From positions 2,976,001 through 3,040,000 of the forward strand of contig NZ_CP095412.1 in the NCBI RefSeq assembly GCF_023016265.1: a stretch of 64,000 bases of DNA, written 5' to 3'. The stretch's first letter is position 1, and every line of letters begins with the position of its first letter. Of the stretch, positions 47,401 through 56,911 are shown piece after piece. The translations under genes and the position numbers were made by a program. Below the pieces are notes generated by a model, which saw only the letters and a list, made by a program, of their open reading frames with translations, was not told the DNA's origin and did no database searches. This DNA is from Blastococcus sp. PRF04-17. Its GTDB lineage: Bacteria; Actinomycetota; Actinomycetes; Mycobacteriales; Geodermatophilaceae.

Positions 47401-49013
47401 GGGGTGAGCTCCTCGTTGCCGATGTGGTCGACGGCCGCCCGCTCCACCGGGAGCGCGGCGACGTACCGCTGCATGAACCGGTCGAAGCCCGCGACGTCGG
47501 CCGGGTCGGGGTCGGCGGTCTCGAGCGCGGCGCCGGGGAAGACGACGGTGTCCAGGTAGTCGGCCAGGGTCTGCTCCGGCGCCCGGCCGGCGGCGAAGGC
47601 GGCCAGGACGGCCATCCCCCAGGCGCCACCCTCGCCGGCGACGTCGCCGACGGAGACCGGCGTGTCGATGGCCGCGGCGAGGAAGCGCTGCGCCACGCCG
47701 GCGGTCTTGAACAGGCCGCCGTGCGCGAACATCCGGTCGAGGCGCACCCCCTCGGACCGCTGCAGCACGTCCATGCCGATCCGGAGCGTGGCCAGAGAGG
47801 CGAACAGGTGCGTCCGCATGAACGTGCCGAGGTCGAACCGGCTGTCCGGCGACCGCACGAACAGCGGCCGCCCCTCCTCCAGGTCGGTGATCGGTTCCCC
47901 GGAGAGGTAGTTGTAGGCCAGCAGCCCGCCGCAGTCGTCGGCACCGCCGAGCGCGGCGGTGAACAGGGTCCCGAACACCGTCGGGACGTCGGCCTCGACC
48001 CCCATCGCCCGGGCGAACTCGGCGAACAGCCCGACCCATGCCTCCAGTTCGCTGGCCCCGTTGTTGCAGTGCACCATCGCCACCGGGTCCCCGGCCGGCG
48101 TCGTCACCAGGTCCAGCTCGCGGTGCGCGCGGGCGAGCTGCTTCTCGAGCACGACCATCGCGAAGATGCTCGTGCCGGCCGAGACGTTGCCGGTGCGCGG
48201 GGCGATCGAGTTCGTGGCGACCATGCCCGTGCCCGCGTCGCCCTCGGGCGGGCAGACCGGGATGCCGGGACGCAGCCGTCCCGCCGGGTCGAGCAGCGCC
48301 GCCCCCGCATCGGTGAGCGTGCCGGCCGGCTCGCCGGCGACCGCGATGGCGGGCAGCAGCCGGGCCAGGCCGAGGTCGGCGCCGGCCTCGGCGGCGAGCT
48401 CGTCGAACCGCGCCAGCATCGTGCTGTCGTACCCGCGGGTCGCGTCGTCGATCGGGAACATGCCGCTGGCGTCGCCGATGCCGAGCACCTTCTCGCCGGT
48501 GAGCTGCCAGTGCACGTAGCCGGCCAGCGTCGTCAGGTGATCCAGCCGGCCGACGTGCTCCTCGCCGTCCAGGACGGCCTGGTAGAGGTGCGCGACGCTC
48601 CACCGGTGCGGGATGTTGACGCCGAACTCGGCACTGAGCCGTTCGGTCGCCCGGCCCGTGTTCGTGTTGCGCCAGGTGCGGAACGGCGTGAGCAGCTCAC
48701 CGGCGGCGTCGAAGGCGAGGTAGCCGTGCATCATCGCCGAGACGCCCAGGGCGCCGACGCCGGCCAGCTCCATCCCGTGGCGCCGGCGGACGTCGTCGGC
48801 CAGCGCCGCGACGCTCTGCCGCACCCCGGCCCAGACGGCGTCCAGCGAGTAGGTCCACAGCCGATCGACGAACTGGTTCTCCCAGTCGGAGCTGCCGACC
48901 GCGAGCGGAACGGAGTCGGGACCGATCAGGACCGCCTTGATGCGGGTCGACCCGAGCTCGATGCCCAGGGCGGTGTGGCCGCCGGTGATGGCCGTGCCGG
49001 CATCGGTCGTCAT
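47397..49013 (-). CDS. araB: L-ribulokinase-type FGGY carbohydrate kinase
   Basis: 538 residues, FGGY kinase fold: [14 protein letters not shown] near residues 15-28 (first phosphate loop), M-M-H-G-Y-L near 94-99, N-T-N-T-G-R-A-T near 116-123, [12 protein letters not shown] and the C-terminal F-A-H-G-G-L-F-K-T. The sequence is of the xylulokinase-like ribulokinase branch; its position between the LacI regulator and araD assigns L-ribulose as substrate. ATG 49013 follows AGGAGGAT. A LacI-type operator lies over its promoter. Confidence 0.88.
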   Translation of the reverse strand: MTTDAGTAITGGHTALGIELGSTRIKAVLIGPDSVPLAVGSSDWENQFVDRLWTYSLDAVWAGVRQSVAALADDVRRRHGMELAGVGALGVSAMMHGYLAFDAAGELLTPFRTWRNTNTGRATERLSAEFGVNIPHRWSVAHLYQAVLDGEEHVGRLDHLTTLAGYVHWQLTGEKVLGIGDASGMFPIDDATRGYDSTMLARFDELAAEAGADLGLARLLPAIAVAGEPAGTLTDAGAALLDPAGRLRPGIPVCPPEGDAGTGMVATNSIAPRTGNVSAGTSIFAMVVLEKQLARAHRELDLVTTPAGDPVAMVHCNNGASELEAWVGLFAEFARAMGVEADVPTVFGTLFTAALGGADDCGGLLAYNYLSGEPITDLEEGRPLFVRSPDSRFDLGTFMRTHLFASLATLRIGMDVLQRSEGVRLDRMFAHGGLFKTAGVAQRFLAAAIDTPVSVGDVAGEGGAWGMAVLAAFAAGRAPEQTLADYLDTVVFPGAALETADPDPADVAGFDRFMQRYVAALPVERAAVDHIGNEELTP

Positions 49014-49057
49014 CGGCGTCGATCCTCCTCGGGTGGACGGGCGGGCGCCCGGTGCAG

Positions 49058-49084
49058 TGTTAGCGCTAACAACATCGGGGTCAA
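49058..49084 (-). promoter_or_regulatory. araB promoter with LacI-family operator
   Basis: Minus-strand TTGACC (49084-49079, overlapping the regulator's stop codon), 17 bases, then AACACT. The perfect palindrome TGTTAGCGCTAACA (49058-49071) covers the spacer end and -10. The sequence and position indicate repression by the adjacent LacI-type protein. Confidence 0.8.
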
Positions 49085-50148
49085 GCCGGTCCCGGCTCGG
49101 GGTCGCGGGCCGGGCCGGTGCTCGACCGCACCACCAGCGGCGCGGGAACCGCCTCCGGGTGGAGGTCCTCCCCGCGCAGTCGCGCGAGCACAAGCTGCAC
49201 CCCGCGGCGTCCCAGCTCGGCGAAGTCCTGGCGCACCGTGGTCAGGGGTGGTGTGAAGTAGGGCGCCTCCGGCAGGTCGTCGAAGCCGACCACGCTGACG
49301 TCGCGCGGCACCTCGATGCCCTCCTCGTGCAGGGCGGCGAGCAGGCCCAGCGCCATCTGGTCGTTGCCGAGGAACGCCGCGGTGACGTCCTCGCCGTCGC
49401 GGAACCGGCGGGCGAGCCGGCGCCCGGCGGCGTAGCCCGAGGACGGCGTCCAGTCGCCCTTCAGCAGCTCCGGCTCCGGTGCGCCGACGCGGGCGAGCTC
49501 CGAGCGCCAGCCGTCGATGCGCCCGCGCGCCTCCTGGGAGTCCAGCGGGCCCGCGACATGGTGCACGGTCCGGTGGCCGAGCTCGAGGAGGTGGCGGGTC
49601 GCCTGCCGGGCACCCTCCTCCTGGTCGACGCCGACGGCGGGCCGGTCCTCGTGCCCACCCACCTGGACGGCGACCAACGGCACCGGCGGGTGCAGCTCGG
49701 CCAGCGCCGCGGCGGCGTCGTCGTAGGTGCCCAGCGCCAGGATCGCGTCGACGCGCTGGGCGACGAACGTGTCGACGGCCTCGCGGACCGCATCCGCCGT
49801 GGCGTCGTCCAGGATGGAGACGGCGACGGAGTAGCCGGCCGCCCGGGCGGCGTGCTCGAGCCCGAGCATCGTCTGCGCCGGGCCGTACTGGTTGATCTTG
49901 ATGGTGACCAGCCCGATGGTGCGGGTGGAGCCGGTGACCAGGGCGCGCGCGGCGACGTTGGGCCGGTAGCCCAGCTCGGCGATCGCCGCCTCGACCCGCT
50001 CGCGGGTGTGCTGGGCGACGTTGGGATGACCGTTGATCACCCGCGAGACGGTCTGGTGCGAGACGCCGGCCAGCGCCGCGACGTCCGACATCACCAGGGC
50101 CCGGACAGCTCCCTGGGGCTCTGCCCCCGCAGCCCCCCTGGCCGCCAC
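49081..50148 (-). CDS. LacI family transcriptional regulator of arabinose genes
   Basis: 355 residues. N-terminal DNA-binding domain M-S-D-V-A-A-L-A-G-V-S-H-Q-T-V-S-R-V-I-N-G near residues 19-39 with hinge helix Y-R-P-N-V-A-A-R-A-L; then the periplasmic-binding-protein-like sensor (R-T-I-G-L-V-T, G-L-E-H-A-A-R-A-A-G-Y, V-V-G-F-D-D-L-P). An 18-residue extension precedes the helix-turn-helix if GTG 50148 is used; that start has GGAGGAGG upstream, while ATG 50094 has none. It lies between the transporter and araB and probably binds the two TGTTAGCG-type sites, released by arabinose or a derivative. Confidence 0.88.
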   Translation of the reverse strand: MAARGAAGAEPQGAVRALVMSDVAALAGVSHQTVSRVINGHPNVAQHTRERVEAAIAELGYRPNVAARALVTGSTRTIGLVTIKINQYGPAQTMLGLEHAARAAGYSVAVSILDDATADAVREAVDTFVAQRVDAILALGTYDDAAAALAELHPPVPLVAVQVGGHEDRPAVGVDQEEGARQATRHLLELGHRTVHHVAGPLDSQEARGRIDGWRSELARVGAPEPELLKGDWTPSSGYAAGRRLARRFRDGEDVTAAFLGNDQMALGLLAALHEEGIEVPRDVSVVGFDDLPEAPYFTPPLTTVRQDFAELGRRGVQLVLARLRGEDLHPEAVPAPLVVRSSTGPARDPEPGPA

Positions 50149-50216
50149 CGTTCCTCCTCCACCCCGTCGCCGGGACCGGTCGCCGCCGCGCCGGGCGGCG
50201 GCGACCGGCTCGTGCC

Positions 50217-51482
50217 TCAGCGGGAGGCCCCGGCGCGGCGCTTGTTGTAGACGTCGAAGGCGACGGCCAGCAGCAGCACGAGGCCCTTCACCACCGACTG
50301 GACCGGCTGATCGACGTTCATCAGCTGCATGCCGTTGCTCATGACAGCCATGATCAGCGCGCCGACCATGGCGCCGAACACGGTGCCGACGCCCCCGGTG
50401 ACCGCCGCGCCACCGATGAACGCGGCGGCGATCGCGTCGAGCTCGAACATCTGACCGGCGTTGGGCTGGGCGCTGCTGGTGCGCGAGGAGAAGATCACGC
50501 CGGCGATGGCCGCCAGGAAGCCCATGTTGACGAAGATCCAGAAGTTGACCGCCCGGACCTTCACGCCGGACAGCGTCGCCGCGGCGAGGTTGCCGCCGAT
50601 CGCGTAGACCTGCCGCCCGAAGACGGTGCGCTTGGTGATCAGGGCATAGGTCATGATCAGCACGGCCAGGATGATCAGCACGATCGGCAGGCCACGGGCG
50701 GTGGCCAGCTTCCAGGCGAAGTACATGACGACCGCGCCGACGGCGACGATCTTCGCGACGAACAGCGGGAAGCTCTCGACCGGCTGCTTGTAGCGCAGGC
50801 GGGCCAGCCGCGTGCGCCACTGCGACACGGCGTAGCCCCCGACCGCGATCCCGAAGATGAGCAGCGTGAACGCGTCGTAGCCGTCGCCGCCGATCAGCCC
50901 GTTGATGAAGCCGTTGGCGACCCTCGGGTACGGGTCCGGGAAGGGCGACAGCGAGATGTTGTTCAGCACTTCCTGCGCCAGGCCGCGGAAGAGCAGCATG
51001 CCGGCGAGGGTGACGATGAACGCCGGGATGCCGACGTAGGCGACCCAGAACCCCTGCCAGGCGCCGACCGCGATGCCGACGGCCAGCGCGGCGATGATGC
51101 CGACCCACCACGGCTGGCCGTTGCGGATCACGACCACGGCCGAGACCGCGCCGGTCAGGGCGACCACCGAGCCGACCGAGAGGTCGATGTGACCGGCGAT
51201 GATCACGATGACCATGCCGATCGCCAGCACGAGGATGTAGCTGTACTGCTGGACGATGTTCGAGATGTTCCGGGGCAGGAGCAGGTCGCCGTCGGTGAGG
51301 ATCGCGAACAGCGCGACGATCGCCACGAAGGCGATGTAGATCCCGCTGGTCCGCAGGTTGCGCGTGACCAGGGTGGCGAGGTTGCTGGTGCCGACACCGA
51401 GCGCCGCGGCGGGGGCGACGTCCTTGGGAGCGGTCGCCGTCTGGGCCTCCGGATCCGACGACGGGGGAACGGTGGTGGTCAT
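50217..51482 (-). CDS. mmsB: Sugar ABC transporter permease (MmsB/GguB-like)
   Basis: 421 residues, about 10-12 TM helices, BPD_transp_2 family: [20 protein letters not shown] near residues 76-95 followed by the signature [10 protein letters not shown]. Similar in length and layout to the multiple-monosaccharide (ChvE-GguA-GguB) importer permease. ATG 51482 overlaps the ATPase stop (ATGA). With its partners it should import L-arabinose and related sugars. Confidence 0.9.
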   Translation of the reverse strand: MTTTVPPSSDPEAQTATAPKDVAPAAALGVGTSNLATLVTRNLRTSGIYIAFVAIVALFAILTDGDLLLPRNISNIVQQYSYILVLAIGMVIVIIAGHIDLSVGSVVALTGAVSAVVVIRNGQPWWVGIIAALAVGIAVGAWQGFWVAYVGIPAFIVTLAGMLLFRGLAQEVLNNISLSPFPDPYPRVANGFINGLIGGDGYDAFTLLIFGIAVGGYAVSQWRTRLARLRYKQPVESFPLFVAKIVAVGAVVMYFAWKLATARGLPIVLIILAVLIMTYALITKRTVFGRQVYAIGGNLAAATLSGVKVRAVNFWIFVNMGFLAAIAGVIFSSRTSSAQPNAGQMFELDAIAAAFIGGAAVTGGVGTVFGAMVGALIMAVMSNGMQLMNVDQPVQSVVKGLVLLLAVAFDVYNKRRAGASR

Positions 51483-53029
51483 GCCGTGAGCTCCTTCTCC
51501 TTGGTCATGAGCTCCATGAGCTTCTCCTGGGTGGCCCCGTCGGTCTCGTGGTGCACGGGCACCTCACCGGTGATCCGTCCGGCCGAGAGGGTGTAGATGC
51601 GGTCGCAGATGCCGAGGAGTTCGGGCAGCTCCGACGAGATGACGACGACGGCCTTCCCGGCCGCCACGAGGCGGTTGATGATCGTGTAGATCTCGTACTT
51701 GGCGCCGACGTCGATGCCGCGGGTCGGCTCGTCGAGGATGAGCACCTCGGGTTCGGTGAACAGCCACTTGGACAGGACGACCTTCTGCTGGTTGCCACCC
51801 GAGAGCTTGCCGACGACGCTCATGACGCTGGGCGCCTTGATGTTCATGCTCTGCCGGTACTCCTCGGCGACCTTGATCTCCTCGTTGTCGTTCACCCAGC
51901 CGCGCGCGGCGAGCTTGCGCAGGGAGGCGGCAGAGATGTTGCGCCGGATGTCCTCGATCAGGTTCAGGCCGTAGCGCTTGCGGTCCTCGGTGGCGTACGC
52001 GATGCCGGCCCCGATCGCCTCCGGCACGCTGCGGACCTTGACCTCCCTGCCGTGCACGAACAGCCGGCCGGTGATGTCGCGGCCGTAGGAGCGGCCGAAG
52101 ATGCTCATGGCCAGCTCGGTGCGGCCGGCGCCCATCAGGCCCGCGATGCCGACGACCTCGCCGGCGCGCACGCTGAACGAGGCGTTCTGCACCACGAAGC
52201 GATCCTGGGTGGGGTGCTTCACGCTCCAGTCCTCGACGCGCAGGATCTCGTCGCCCGGGTGGGATTCGCGGTGCGGGTAGTAGCTCTCCAGGTCGCGGCC
52301 GACCATGCCGCGGATGATCCGCTCCTGCGTCACCTCGCCGGCGTGCAGGTTCAGCGTCTCGACCGTCCTGCCGTCGCGGATGACGGTGACGTTGTCGGCG
52401 ATCGCGGTGATCTCGTTGAGCTTGTGCGAGATCATGATGCAGGTGATGCCGCGCTCCTTGAGCCTGCGCAGCAGATCCAGCAGGTGCGCGGAGTCGTTGT
52501 CGTTGAGCGCCGCGGTGGGCTCGTCGAGGATGAGCAGCTTCACGTCCTTCGACAGGGCCTTGGCGATCTCGACCAGCTGCTGCTTGCCGACGCCGAGCTG
52601 ACCGACCGGCGTCACCGGGTTCTCGGGCAGGCCCACCGAGTTCAGCAGGTCGGCGGCGTCGGCGTTGGCCTTGTTCCAGTCGATCAGCCCGCCGCGGCCG
52701 CGGACCTCGTTGCCCAGGAAGATGTTCTCGGCGATCGAGAGGTAGGGCACCAGCGCGAGCTCCTGGTGGATGATCACGATGCCCTTGTGCTCGCTGTCGC
52801 GGATGTTCGCGAAGTGCACCGGCTCGCCGTCGAAGACGATGTCGCCGTCGTAGCTGCCGGTCGGGTACACCCCCGACAGCACCTTCATCAGCGTGGACTT
52901 GCCGGCGCCGTTCTCGCCGCAGATCGCGTGGATCTCACCGCGCCGCACGCTGAGATTGACGTCCTCGAGCGCCTTGACGCCGGGGAAGGTCTTGGTGATG
53001 GAGCGCATCTCCAGGATGTTCTCTGCCAT
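51479..53029 (-). CDS. mmsA: Sugar ABC transporter ATP-binding protein (MmsA/GguA-like)
   Basis: 516 residues with two fused ABC domains. N-domain: Walker A G-E-N-G-A-G-K-S near 38-45, signature replaced by L-G-V-G-K-Q-Q, Walker [10 protein letters not shown]-domain: degenerate Walker [10 protein letters not shown], signature L-S-G-G-N-Q-Q, Walker [14 protein letters not shown]. This is the standard arrangement of the monosaccharide importer ATPases. ATG 53029. A hairpin and short tandem repeats separate it from the binding-protein gene, which should lower its expression relative to that gene. Confidence 0.92.
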   Translation of the reverse strand: MAENILEMRSITKTFPGVKALEDVNLSVRRGEIHAICGENGAGKSTLMKVLSGVYPTGSYDGDIVFDGEPVHFANIRDSEHKGIVIIHQELALVPYLSIAENIFLGNEVRGRGGLIDWNKANADAADLLNSVGLPENPVTPVGQLGVGKQQLVEIAKALSKDVKLLILDEPTAALNDNDSAHLLDLLRRLKERGITCIMISHKLNEITAIADNVTVIRDGRTVETLNLHAGEVTQERIIRGMVGRDLESYYPHRESHPGDEILRVEDWSVKHPTQDRFVVQNASFSVRAGEVVGIAGLMGAGRTELAMSIFGRSYGRDITGRLFVHGREVKVRSVPEAIGAGIAYATEDRKRYGLNLIEDIRRNISAASLRKLAARGWVNDNEEIKVAEEYRQSMNIKAPSVMSVVGKLSGGNQQKVVLSKWLFTEPEVLILDEPTRGIDVGAKYEIYTIINRLVAAGKAVVVISSELPELLGICDRIYTLSAGRITGEVPVHHETDGATQEKLMELMTKEKELTA

Positions 53030-53057
53030 GTGTCCCGTCGTCCTCGTCGTCGAGTGC

Positions 53058-53104
53058 GGTGCTGTGTTCGGTGGCGCGGTGCTGTGTGCGGTGGCGCGGT
53101 GCTC
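53058..53104. repeat. 20-bp tandem repeat in the chvE-mmsA intergenic region
   Basis: Two near-identical 20-bp units (53058-53077 and 53078-53097, core GGTGCTGTGT[T/G]CGGTGGCGC) and the start of a third. Non-coding, 30 bases upstream of the ATPase start. Confidence 0.7.
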
Positions 53105-53212
53105 AGAGTGTGGACCCGGAGGCCGCCGTGGGCATCCGAGGTGATCGGGCGGCCGGAGGTGCTCGACGGCCGCGGGCTTCGCGCAGGTCGGTGCAGGTGG
53201 TGCGGGGTGGTG

Positions 53213-53263
53213 CGGCCGGGCCCGGCAGCGCTTGCGCCACCGGGCCCGGCCGGTCTAGGACCG
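53213..53263 (-). terminator. Attenuator-like hairpins after the binding-protein gene
   Basis: GGCCGGGCCCGG/CCGGGCCCGGCC arms (53214-53225, 53240-53251) with an inner GCGC stem, and a second stem CCGGTC/GACCGG. They start 6 bases past the binding-protein stop. Probably partial termination or mRNA stabilisation that favours the binding protein. Confidence 0.65.
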
Positions 53264-53268
53264 GCGGA

Positions 53269-54420
53269 TCACTCCGCCTGGCCGGCCTCGACCTCTTCCG
53301 CGGTCCAGTAACCGGTGTCGACCAGCTCCGCCTGGATGTCGTCGGCGAAGACGGTGACGATGTCGAGCAGGTAGGACGGGACGACCTTCACACCGTTGTC
53401 GTAGTCCTCGGTGTTGTTGGCCTCCGGCTCCTCGCCCTCGAGGAACGCCTCGGCGGCGATGACGGCCTGCTCGGCCAGGAGACGGGTGTCCTTGAAGATC
53501 GTCGAGCTCTGGACACCGTCGGCGATCAGCTTGACCGAGGCGATCTCGGCGTCCTGGCCGGTCACGATCGGCATGGGCTGCGCGCCGCTGTCGATGGTCG
53601 GGCCGTAGCCGTTGTTCGACAGCGCGGTGATGATGCCCCGCGACAGGCCGTCGTAGGGCGAGAGCACGCCGTCGACCCGCGAACCGTCGTTGTACGTGGA
53701 GGTCAGCAGGTCCTCCATGCGCCGCTGGGCGGTCTCCTGCTGCCAGCGCAGCGTGGCGACCTGCTCGATCTCGGTCTGGCCCGACTTGACGACCAGCGTG
53801 CCGTCGTCGATGAGCGGCTGCAGGACCGACATGGCGCCGTCGAAGAAGAAGAAGGCGTTGTTGTCGTCCAGCGAACCGGCGAACAGCTCGATGTTGAACG
53901 GCCCGGTGGCGGTGCCCTCGGGGTTGTCCTCGGTCGGCAGACCCAGGCCGGTCAGCAGTGCGTTGCCCTGCGCGACACCGACCTTGAAGTTGTCGAAGCT
54001 GACGTAGAAGTCGACGTTCTCGCTGTCGCGGATGAGCCGGTCGTAGGAGATGACCGGGATGCCCTCGTCCGCGGCGGCCTGCAGCTGGCTGCCCAGGGCG
54101 GTGCCGTCGATCGCGGCGATGATCAGGGCGTCGGCGCCCTGGGTGATCATCTGGTCGATCTGCTGGGTCTGGGTCGGGATGTCGTCGCCCGCGTACTGCA
54201 GGTCGACCTCGTAACCCTTCGCCTCCAGCTGCTCCTTGACGGCGTTGCCGTCGGCGATCCAGCGCTCCGACGTCTGGGTCGGCATCGAGACGCCGATCGA
54301 GAGGTCCTCGGGAGCCGCGTCCTCAGTGTTGTTGTTGCTGCCGGCGCCTTCGCCGCCACAGGCCGCCAGCGTCAGCGCCGCCACGGCACTGAGGGCGGTC
54401 AAGCCGAGCTTCCTGCTCAC
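53269..54420 (-). CDS. chvE: Sugar ABC transporter substrate-binding lipoprotein (ChvE-like)
   Basis: 383 residues. Lipoprotein signal with lipobox L-T-L-A-A-C near residues 16-21, Asn/acid linker, then the periplasmic-binding fold: D-L-S-I-G-V-S-M-P-T-Q-T-S-E-R-W, I-P-V-I-S-Y-D-R-L, V-L-S-P-Y-D-G and P-I-V-T-G-Q-D-A-E. The spelling matches the ChvE/MmsE multiple-monosaccharide binding proteins; with the araBDA genes L-arabinose is the likely ligand. GTG 54420 follows GAGGAG. First gene of the importer operon under a LacI-type operator. Confidence 0.92.
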   Translation of the reverse strand: MSRKLGLTALSAVAALTLAACGGEGAGSNNNTEDAAPEDLSIGVSMPTQTSERWIADGNAVKEQLEAKGYEVDLQYAGDDIPTQTQQIDQMITQGADALIIAAIDGTALGSQLQAAADEGIPVISYDRLIRDSENVDFYVSFDNFKVGVAQGNALLTGLGLPTEDNPEGTATGPFNIELFAGSLDDNNAFFFFDGAMSVLQPLIDDGTLVVKSGQTEIEQVATLRWQQETAQRRMEDLLTSTYNDGSRVDGVLSPYDGLSRGIITALSNNGYGPTIDSGAQPMPIVTGQDAEIASVKLIADGVQSSTIFKDTRLLAEQAVIAAEAFLEGEEPEANNTEDYDNGVKVVPSYLLDIVTVFADDIQAELVDTGYWTAEEVEAGQAE

Positions 54421-54728
54421 GTATTGATCTCCTCTTCGAGACATCTGCCGCCCGACGACCCGGCGCAGGCCCGCTGATGCGCGAGCGGAGTAAATGTGAG
54501 CGTTAACAAGACGTTCCGTCAAGAGGCTCCTCGCCCATCGGGCGTCACGGTCGCGTAACGCTCCCGTCACCCAGATGTTGACGTCGTCGCACCGGGTGAC
54601 GACGGGGTGTTCCGGCCCCGCCGCGACCCGCTTGCGACCTGCGAGATGTCCGCTTTGGGGGTGTTGTGCACGCTCACGGGGTCCGGCAGGACTCCCACAG
54701 CGTGCACCCGACCCCAGGGCCGGCGCCG
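54421..54728. other. Intergenic region between the importer and the SEC-C gene
   Basis: 308 bases without a gene. It holds the importer leader and promoter at the left and a hairpin at the right (GTGCACGCT 54666-54674 with AGCGTGCAC 54699-54707), which is placed to terminate the SEC-C gene. Nothing else is recognised at 54523-54660. Confidence 0.55.
54494..54522 (-). promoter_or_regulatory. Importer promoter with LacI-family operator
   Basis: Minus-strand TTGACG (54522-54517), 17 bases, TCACAT (54499-54494). Between them lies TGTTAACGCTCACA (plus strand 54495-54508), which matches the araB operator at 12 of 14 positions. Same repressor expected. Confidence 0.78.
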
Positions 54729-55664
54729 CTACCGCAGGGTGACCTGCCGGGAGAGCAGACCGGCCCGGGCGCGGCGCTCGTCTGCGTCCAGCGGGTCGGT
54801 CACGGTCAGCGCCCGCTCGAGGCGGCCCTGGAACTCGGTGGCCGGCCCGACCCAGTCCTCGGCGGGGGCGTCGGCCGGCAGGTCCCACACCGGGACGACG
54901 AGCCCCAGGGCCCGGAACGCCCCCGCGTAGCGGGTGCCCTCGCCCAGGAGGATCGGATCGCCCGCGGCGCGCAGTCGGGCGAGCGCGTCGAGCAGCTTCT
55001 CCTCGGGCTCGGGCCGCACCCAGCGCAGGTGCGCCCGCTCCTGCCCCGGCCGCACCCAGTAGGCGGCGTCGAGCCCGGGCAGCCGCACGGTGGGCAGGAT
55101 CGCCTGGTTGGCCTGCTCGAGCCCTGCCCGTGCCGCGGCGGCGGGCTCCGTGCCCTCCAGCCAGAAGCCGAAGTCCTCGTGCACGGTGACCTCGAACGGG
55201 GCGGTCAGGTCGAGGATCTCCTGCAGGCGCGGCCCCGCGGAGCCGGCGGCGCCGACGGGCCCGGGGTCCACGGGCGCCCCGGCCGGCGCCTCCAGGGCGG
55301 CGGCCAGCGCGGTGCCGATGTCGCGGCTGACGTCGTCCGAGGAGGCCTGCAACTGGACGGCGAGCACGATCTCGCCGCTCGCCCGGACCAGCGCCGGCAC
55401 ACCGCCCGGCAGCACGCTGGCGAGGGTGACCTCGCGGCCGTCCGTCGTCCGCACGGAGGCCGTCGCAGCCGGCACCAGCTCCCGCAGCGCGACCCAGTCG
55501 GGCTCTCCCGGCAGGCCCTCGAACGGGCGGGTGACCGGCGGCGCGTAGCCCGAGCCGTGGCAGTGCTTGTAGCGGCGTCCCGATCCGCAGAAGCACGGTG
55601 CCTTGGGGTTGATGCCCTCGGGCGCGGCGGTGGCGGGAGCGGACGAGCGCTTGCGGGAGGCCAT
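54729..55664 (-). CDS. SEC-C metal-binding motif protein (DUF5926)
   Basis: 311 residues. N-terminal basic tail, then the SecA-C-terminus-like zinc motif P-C-F-C-G-S-G-R-R-Y-K-H-C-H-G near residues 23-37 (C-x-C-x8-C-H), followed by a roughly 270-residue acidic domain of the actinomycete DUF5926 family. Role unknown; SEC-C motifs often mediate contacts with ribosomes or chaperones such as SecB. ATG 55664 has TAGGCT six bases upstream (leaderless), divergent from the P450 gene whose start is 47 bases away. Confidence 0.85.
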   Translation of the reverse strand: MASRKRSSAPATAAPEGINPKAPCFCGSGRRYKHCHGSGYAPPVTRPFEGLPGEPDWVALRELVPAATASVRTTDGREVTLASVLPGGVPALVRASGEIVLAVQLQASSDDVSRDIGTALAAALEAPAGAPVDPGPVGAAGSAGPRLQEILDLTAPFEVTVHEDFGFWLEGTEPAAAARAGLEQANQAILPTVRLPGLDAAYWVRPGQERAHLRWVRPEPEEKLLDALARLRAAGDPILLGEGTRYAGAFRALGLVVPVWDLPADAPAEDWVGPATEFQGRLERALTVTDPLDADERRARAGLLSRQVTLR

Positions 55665-55710
55665 GAGCGGAGCCTACGGACGGTCCCGACGTGGCCCATA
55701 CGCTGCTCCC

Positions 55711-56910
55711 GTGGCCGCTCCGCTCGACCTCACCGACCCCGCCGTCGTCGCGAACCCCTACCCCGCGTTCGCGCGAGCCCGCGCCGAGGCGCCGGTGCAG
55801 TGGCACGAGGAGCTGCAGCTGTGGCTGGCGTTCACGCACGCGGAGTCCAACGCCGTCCTCCGGGACCGCCGGCTGGGCCGGATCTGGCGCGACAGGGAGC
55901 CGCAGAGCAGGTTCGAGAGCTTCAACCTCATCCACCGCAACGCGATCCTCGAGATGGAGCCGCCCGAGCACACCCGGCTGCGGCGGCTGGTCAGCACCGC
56001 GTTCGCGCGCGGGCACGTCGAGCGGCTGCGGCCCTGGGTCGAGCAGCTGGCCGGGCGGCTGGTCGACGGGCTGATCGAGCGGTCCGGGGGCTCGGCGCCG
56101 GTCGACCTGCTGCCGGGCATGGCCGAGCAGCTGCCGGTCGACGTCATCGCCGAGCTGCTCGGCGTGCCGCAGGCCGACCGCCCGCTGCTGCGTCCCTGGT
56201 CGAACGCGATCGTGAAGATGTACGAGTACGACCGCACTCGGGAGCGCGAGGAGGCGGCCGAGCGCGCGGCGGACGAGTTCGTCACGTACCTGCGGGGGCT
56301 CGCCGCCGAGCGGCGGAAGCAGCCCGGTGACGACCTCGTCAGCCACCTGGTCCAGGTCCGGGACGCCGAGGGCGACAAGCTCACCGAGGACGAGCTGGTC
56401 ACCACCTGCATCCTGCTGCTCAACGCCGGCCACGAGGCGACGGTCAACGTCACCGGCAACGGCACGCTGGCCCTGCTGCACAACCCCGATCAGCTGCAGC
56501 GGCTGCGGGCGGACCGCTCGCTGCTCCCGACGGCGATCGAGGAGCTCATGCGCTACGACTCCCCGCTCCAGCTGTTCGAACGCACCGCCACCGAGGACGT
56601 CGAGATCGGCGGGATCACCGTCGCCGCCGGTCAGAAGATCGCGGCGCTGCTGGGCGCGGCCAACCACGACCCTGCCGTCTTCGCCGAGCCCGAGACCCTG
56701 GACGTCGGCCGCACCGACAACCCGCACATCTCCTTCGGGGCCGGCGTCCACTTCTGCATCGGTGCGCCGCTGGCCCGCGTCGAGCTGCAGGCGTCGTTCG
56801 GGGCGCTGCTGGACCGGACGTCGTCCCTCGTGCTGGGCGGAGAGCCGGTGCGGCGTCCCGAGTTCGTGATCCGCGGGCTGGCGCAGCTGCCCGTCGTCCT
56901 CACGGCCTGA
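55711..56910 (+). CDS. Cytochrome P450
   Basis: 399 residues. Haem-binding loop F-G-A-G-V-H-F-C-I-G-A-P-L-A-R near residues 342-356 with the ligand Cys349; I-helix A-G-H-E-A-T at 239-244 (Glu in place of the usual Asp and Ala before Thr, as in many CYP107-like enzymes); E-x-x-R as E-E-L-M-R. Soluble bacterial type, needing ferredoxin partners that are not encoded nearby. Substrate unknown. GTG 55711 is preceded by TACGCT at six bases, so leaderless. Followed at once by the AlkD-like gene. Confidence 0.9.
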   Translation: MAAPLDLTDPAVVANPYPAFARARAEAPVQWHEELQLWLAFTHAESNAVLRDRRLGRIWRDREPQSRFESFNLIHRNAILEMEPPEHTRLRRLVSTAFARGHVERLRPWVEQLAGRLVDGLIERSGGSAPVDLLPGMAEQLPVDVIAELLGVPQADRPLLRPWSNAIVKMYEYDRTREREEAAERAADEFVTYLRGLAAERRKQPGDDLVSHLVQVRDAEGDKLTEDELVTTCILLLNAGHEATVNVTGNGTLALLHNPDQLQRLRADRSLLPTAIEELMRYDSPLQLFERTATEDVEIGGITVAAGQKIAALLGAANHDPAVFAEPETLDVGRTDNPHISFGAGVHFCIGAPLARVELQASFGALLDRTSSLVLGGEPVRRPEFVIRGLAQLPVVLTA

Positions 56911-56911
56911 C

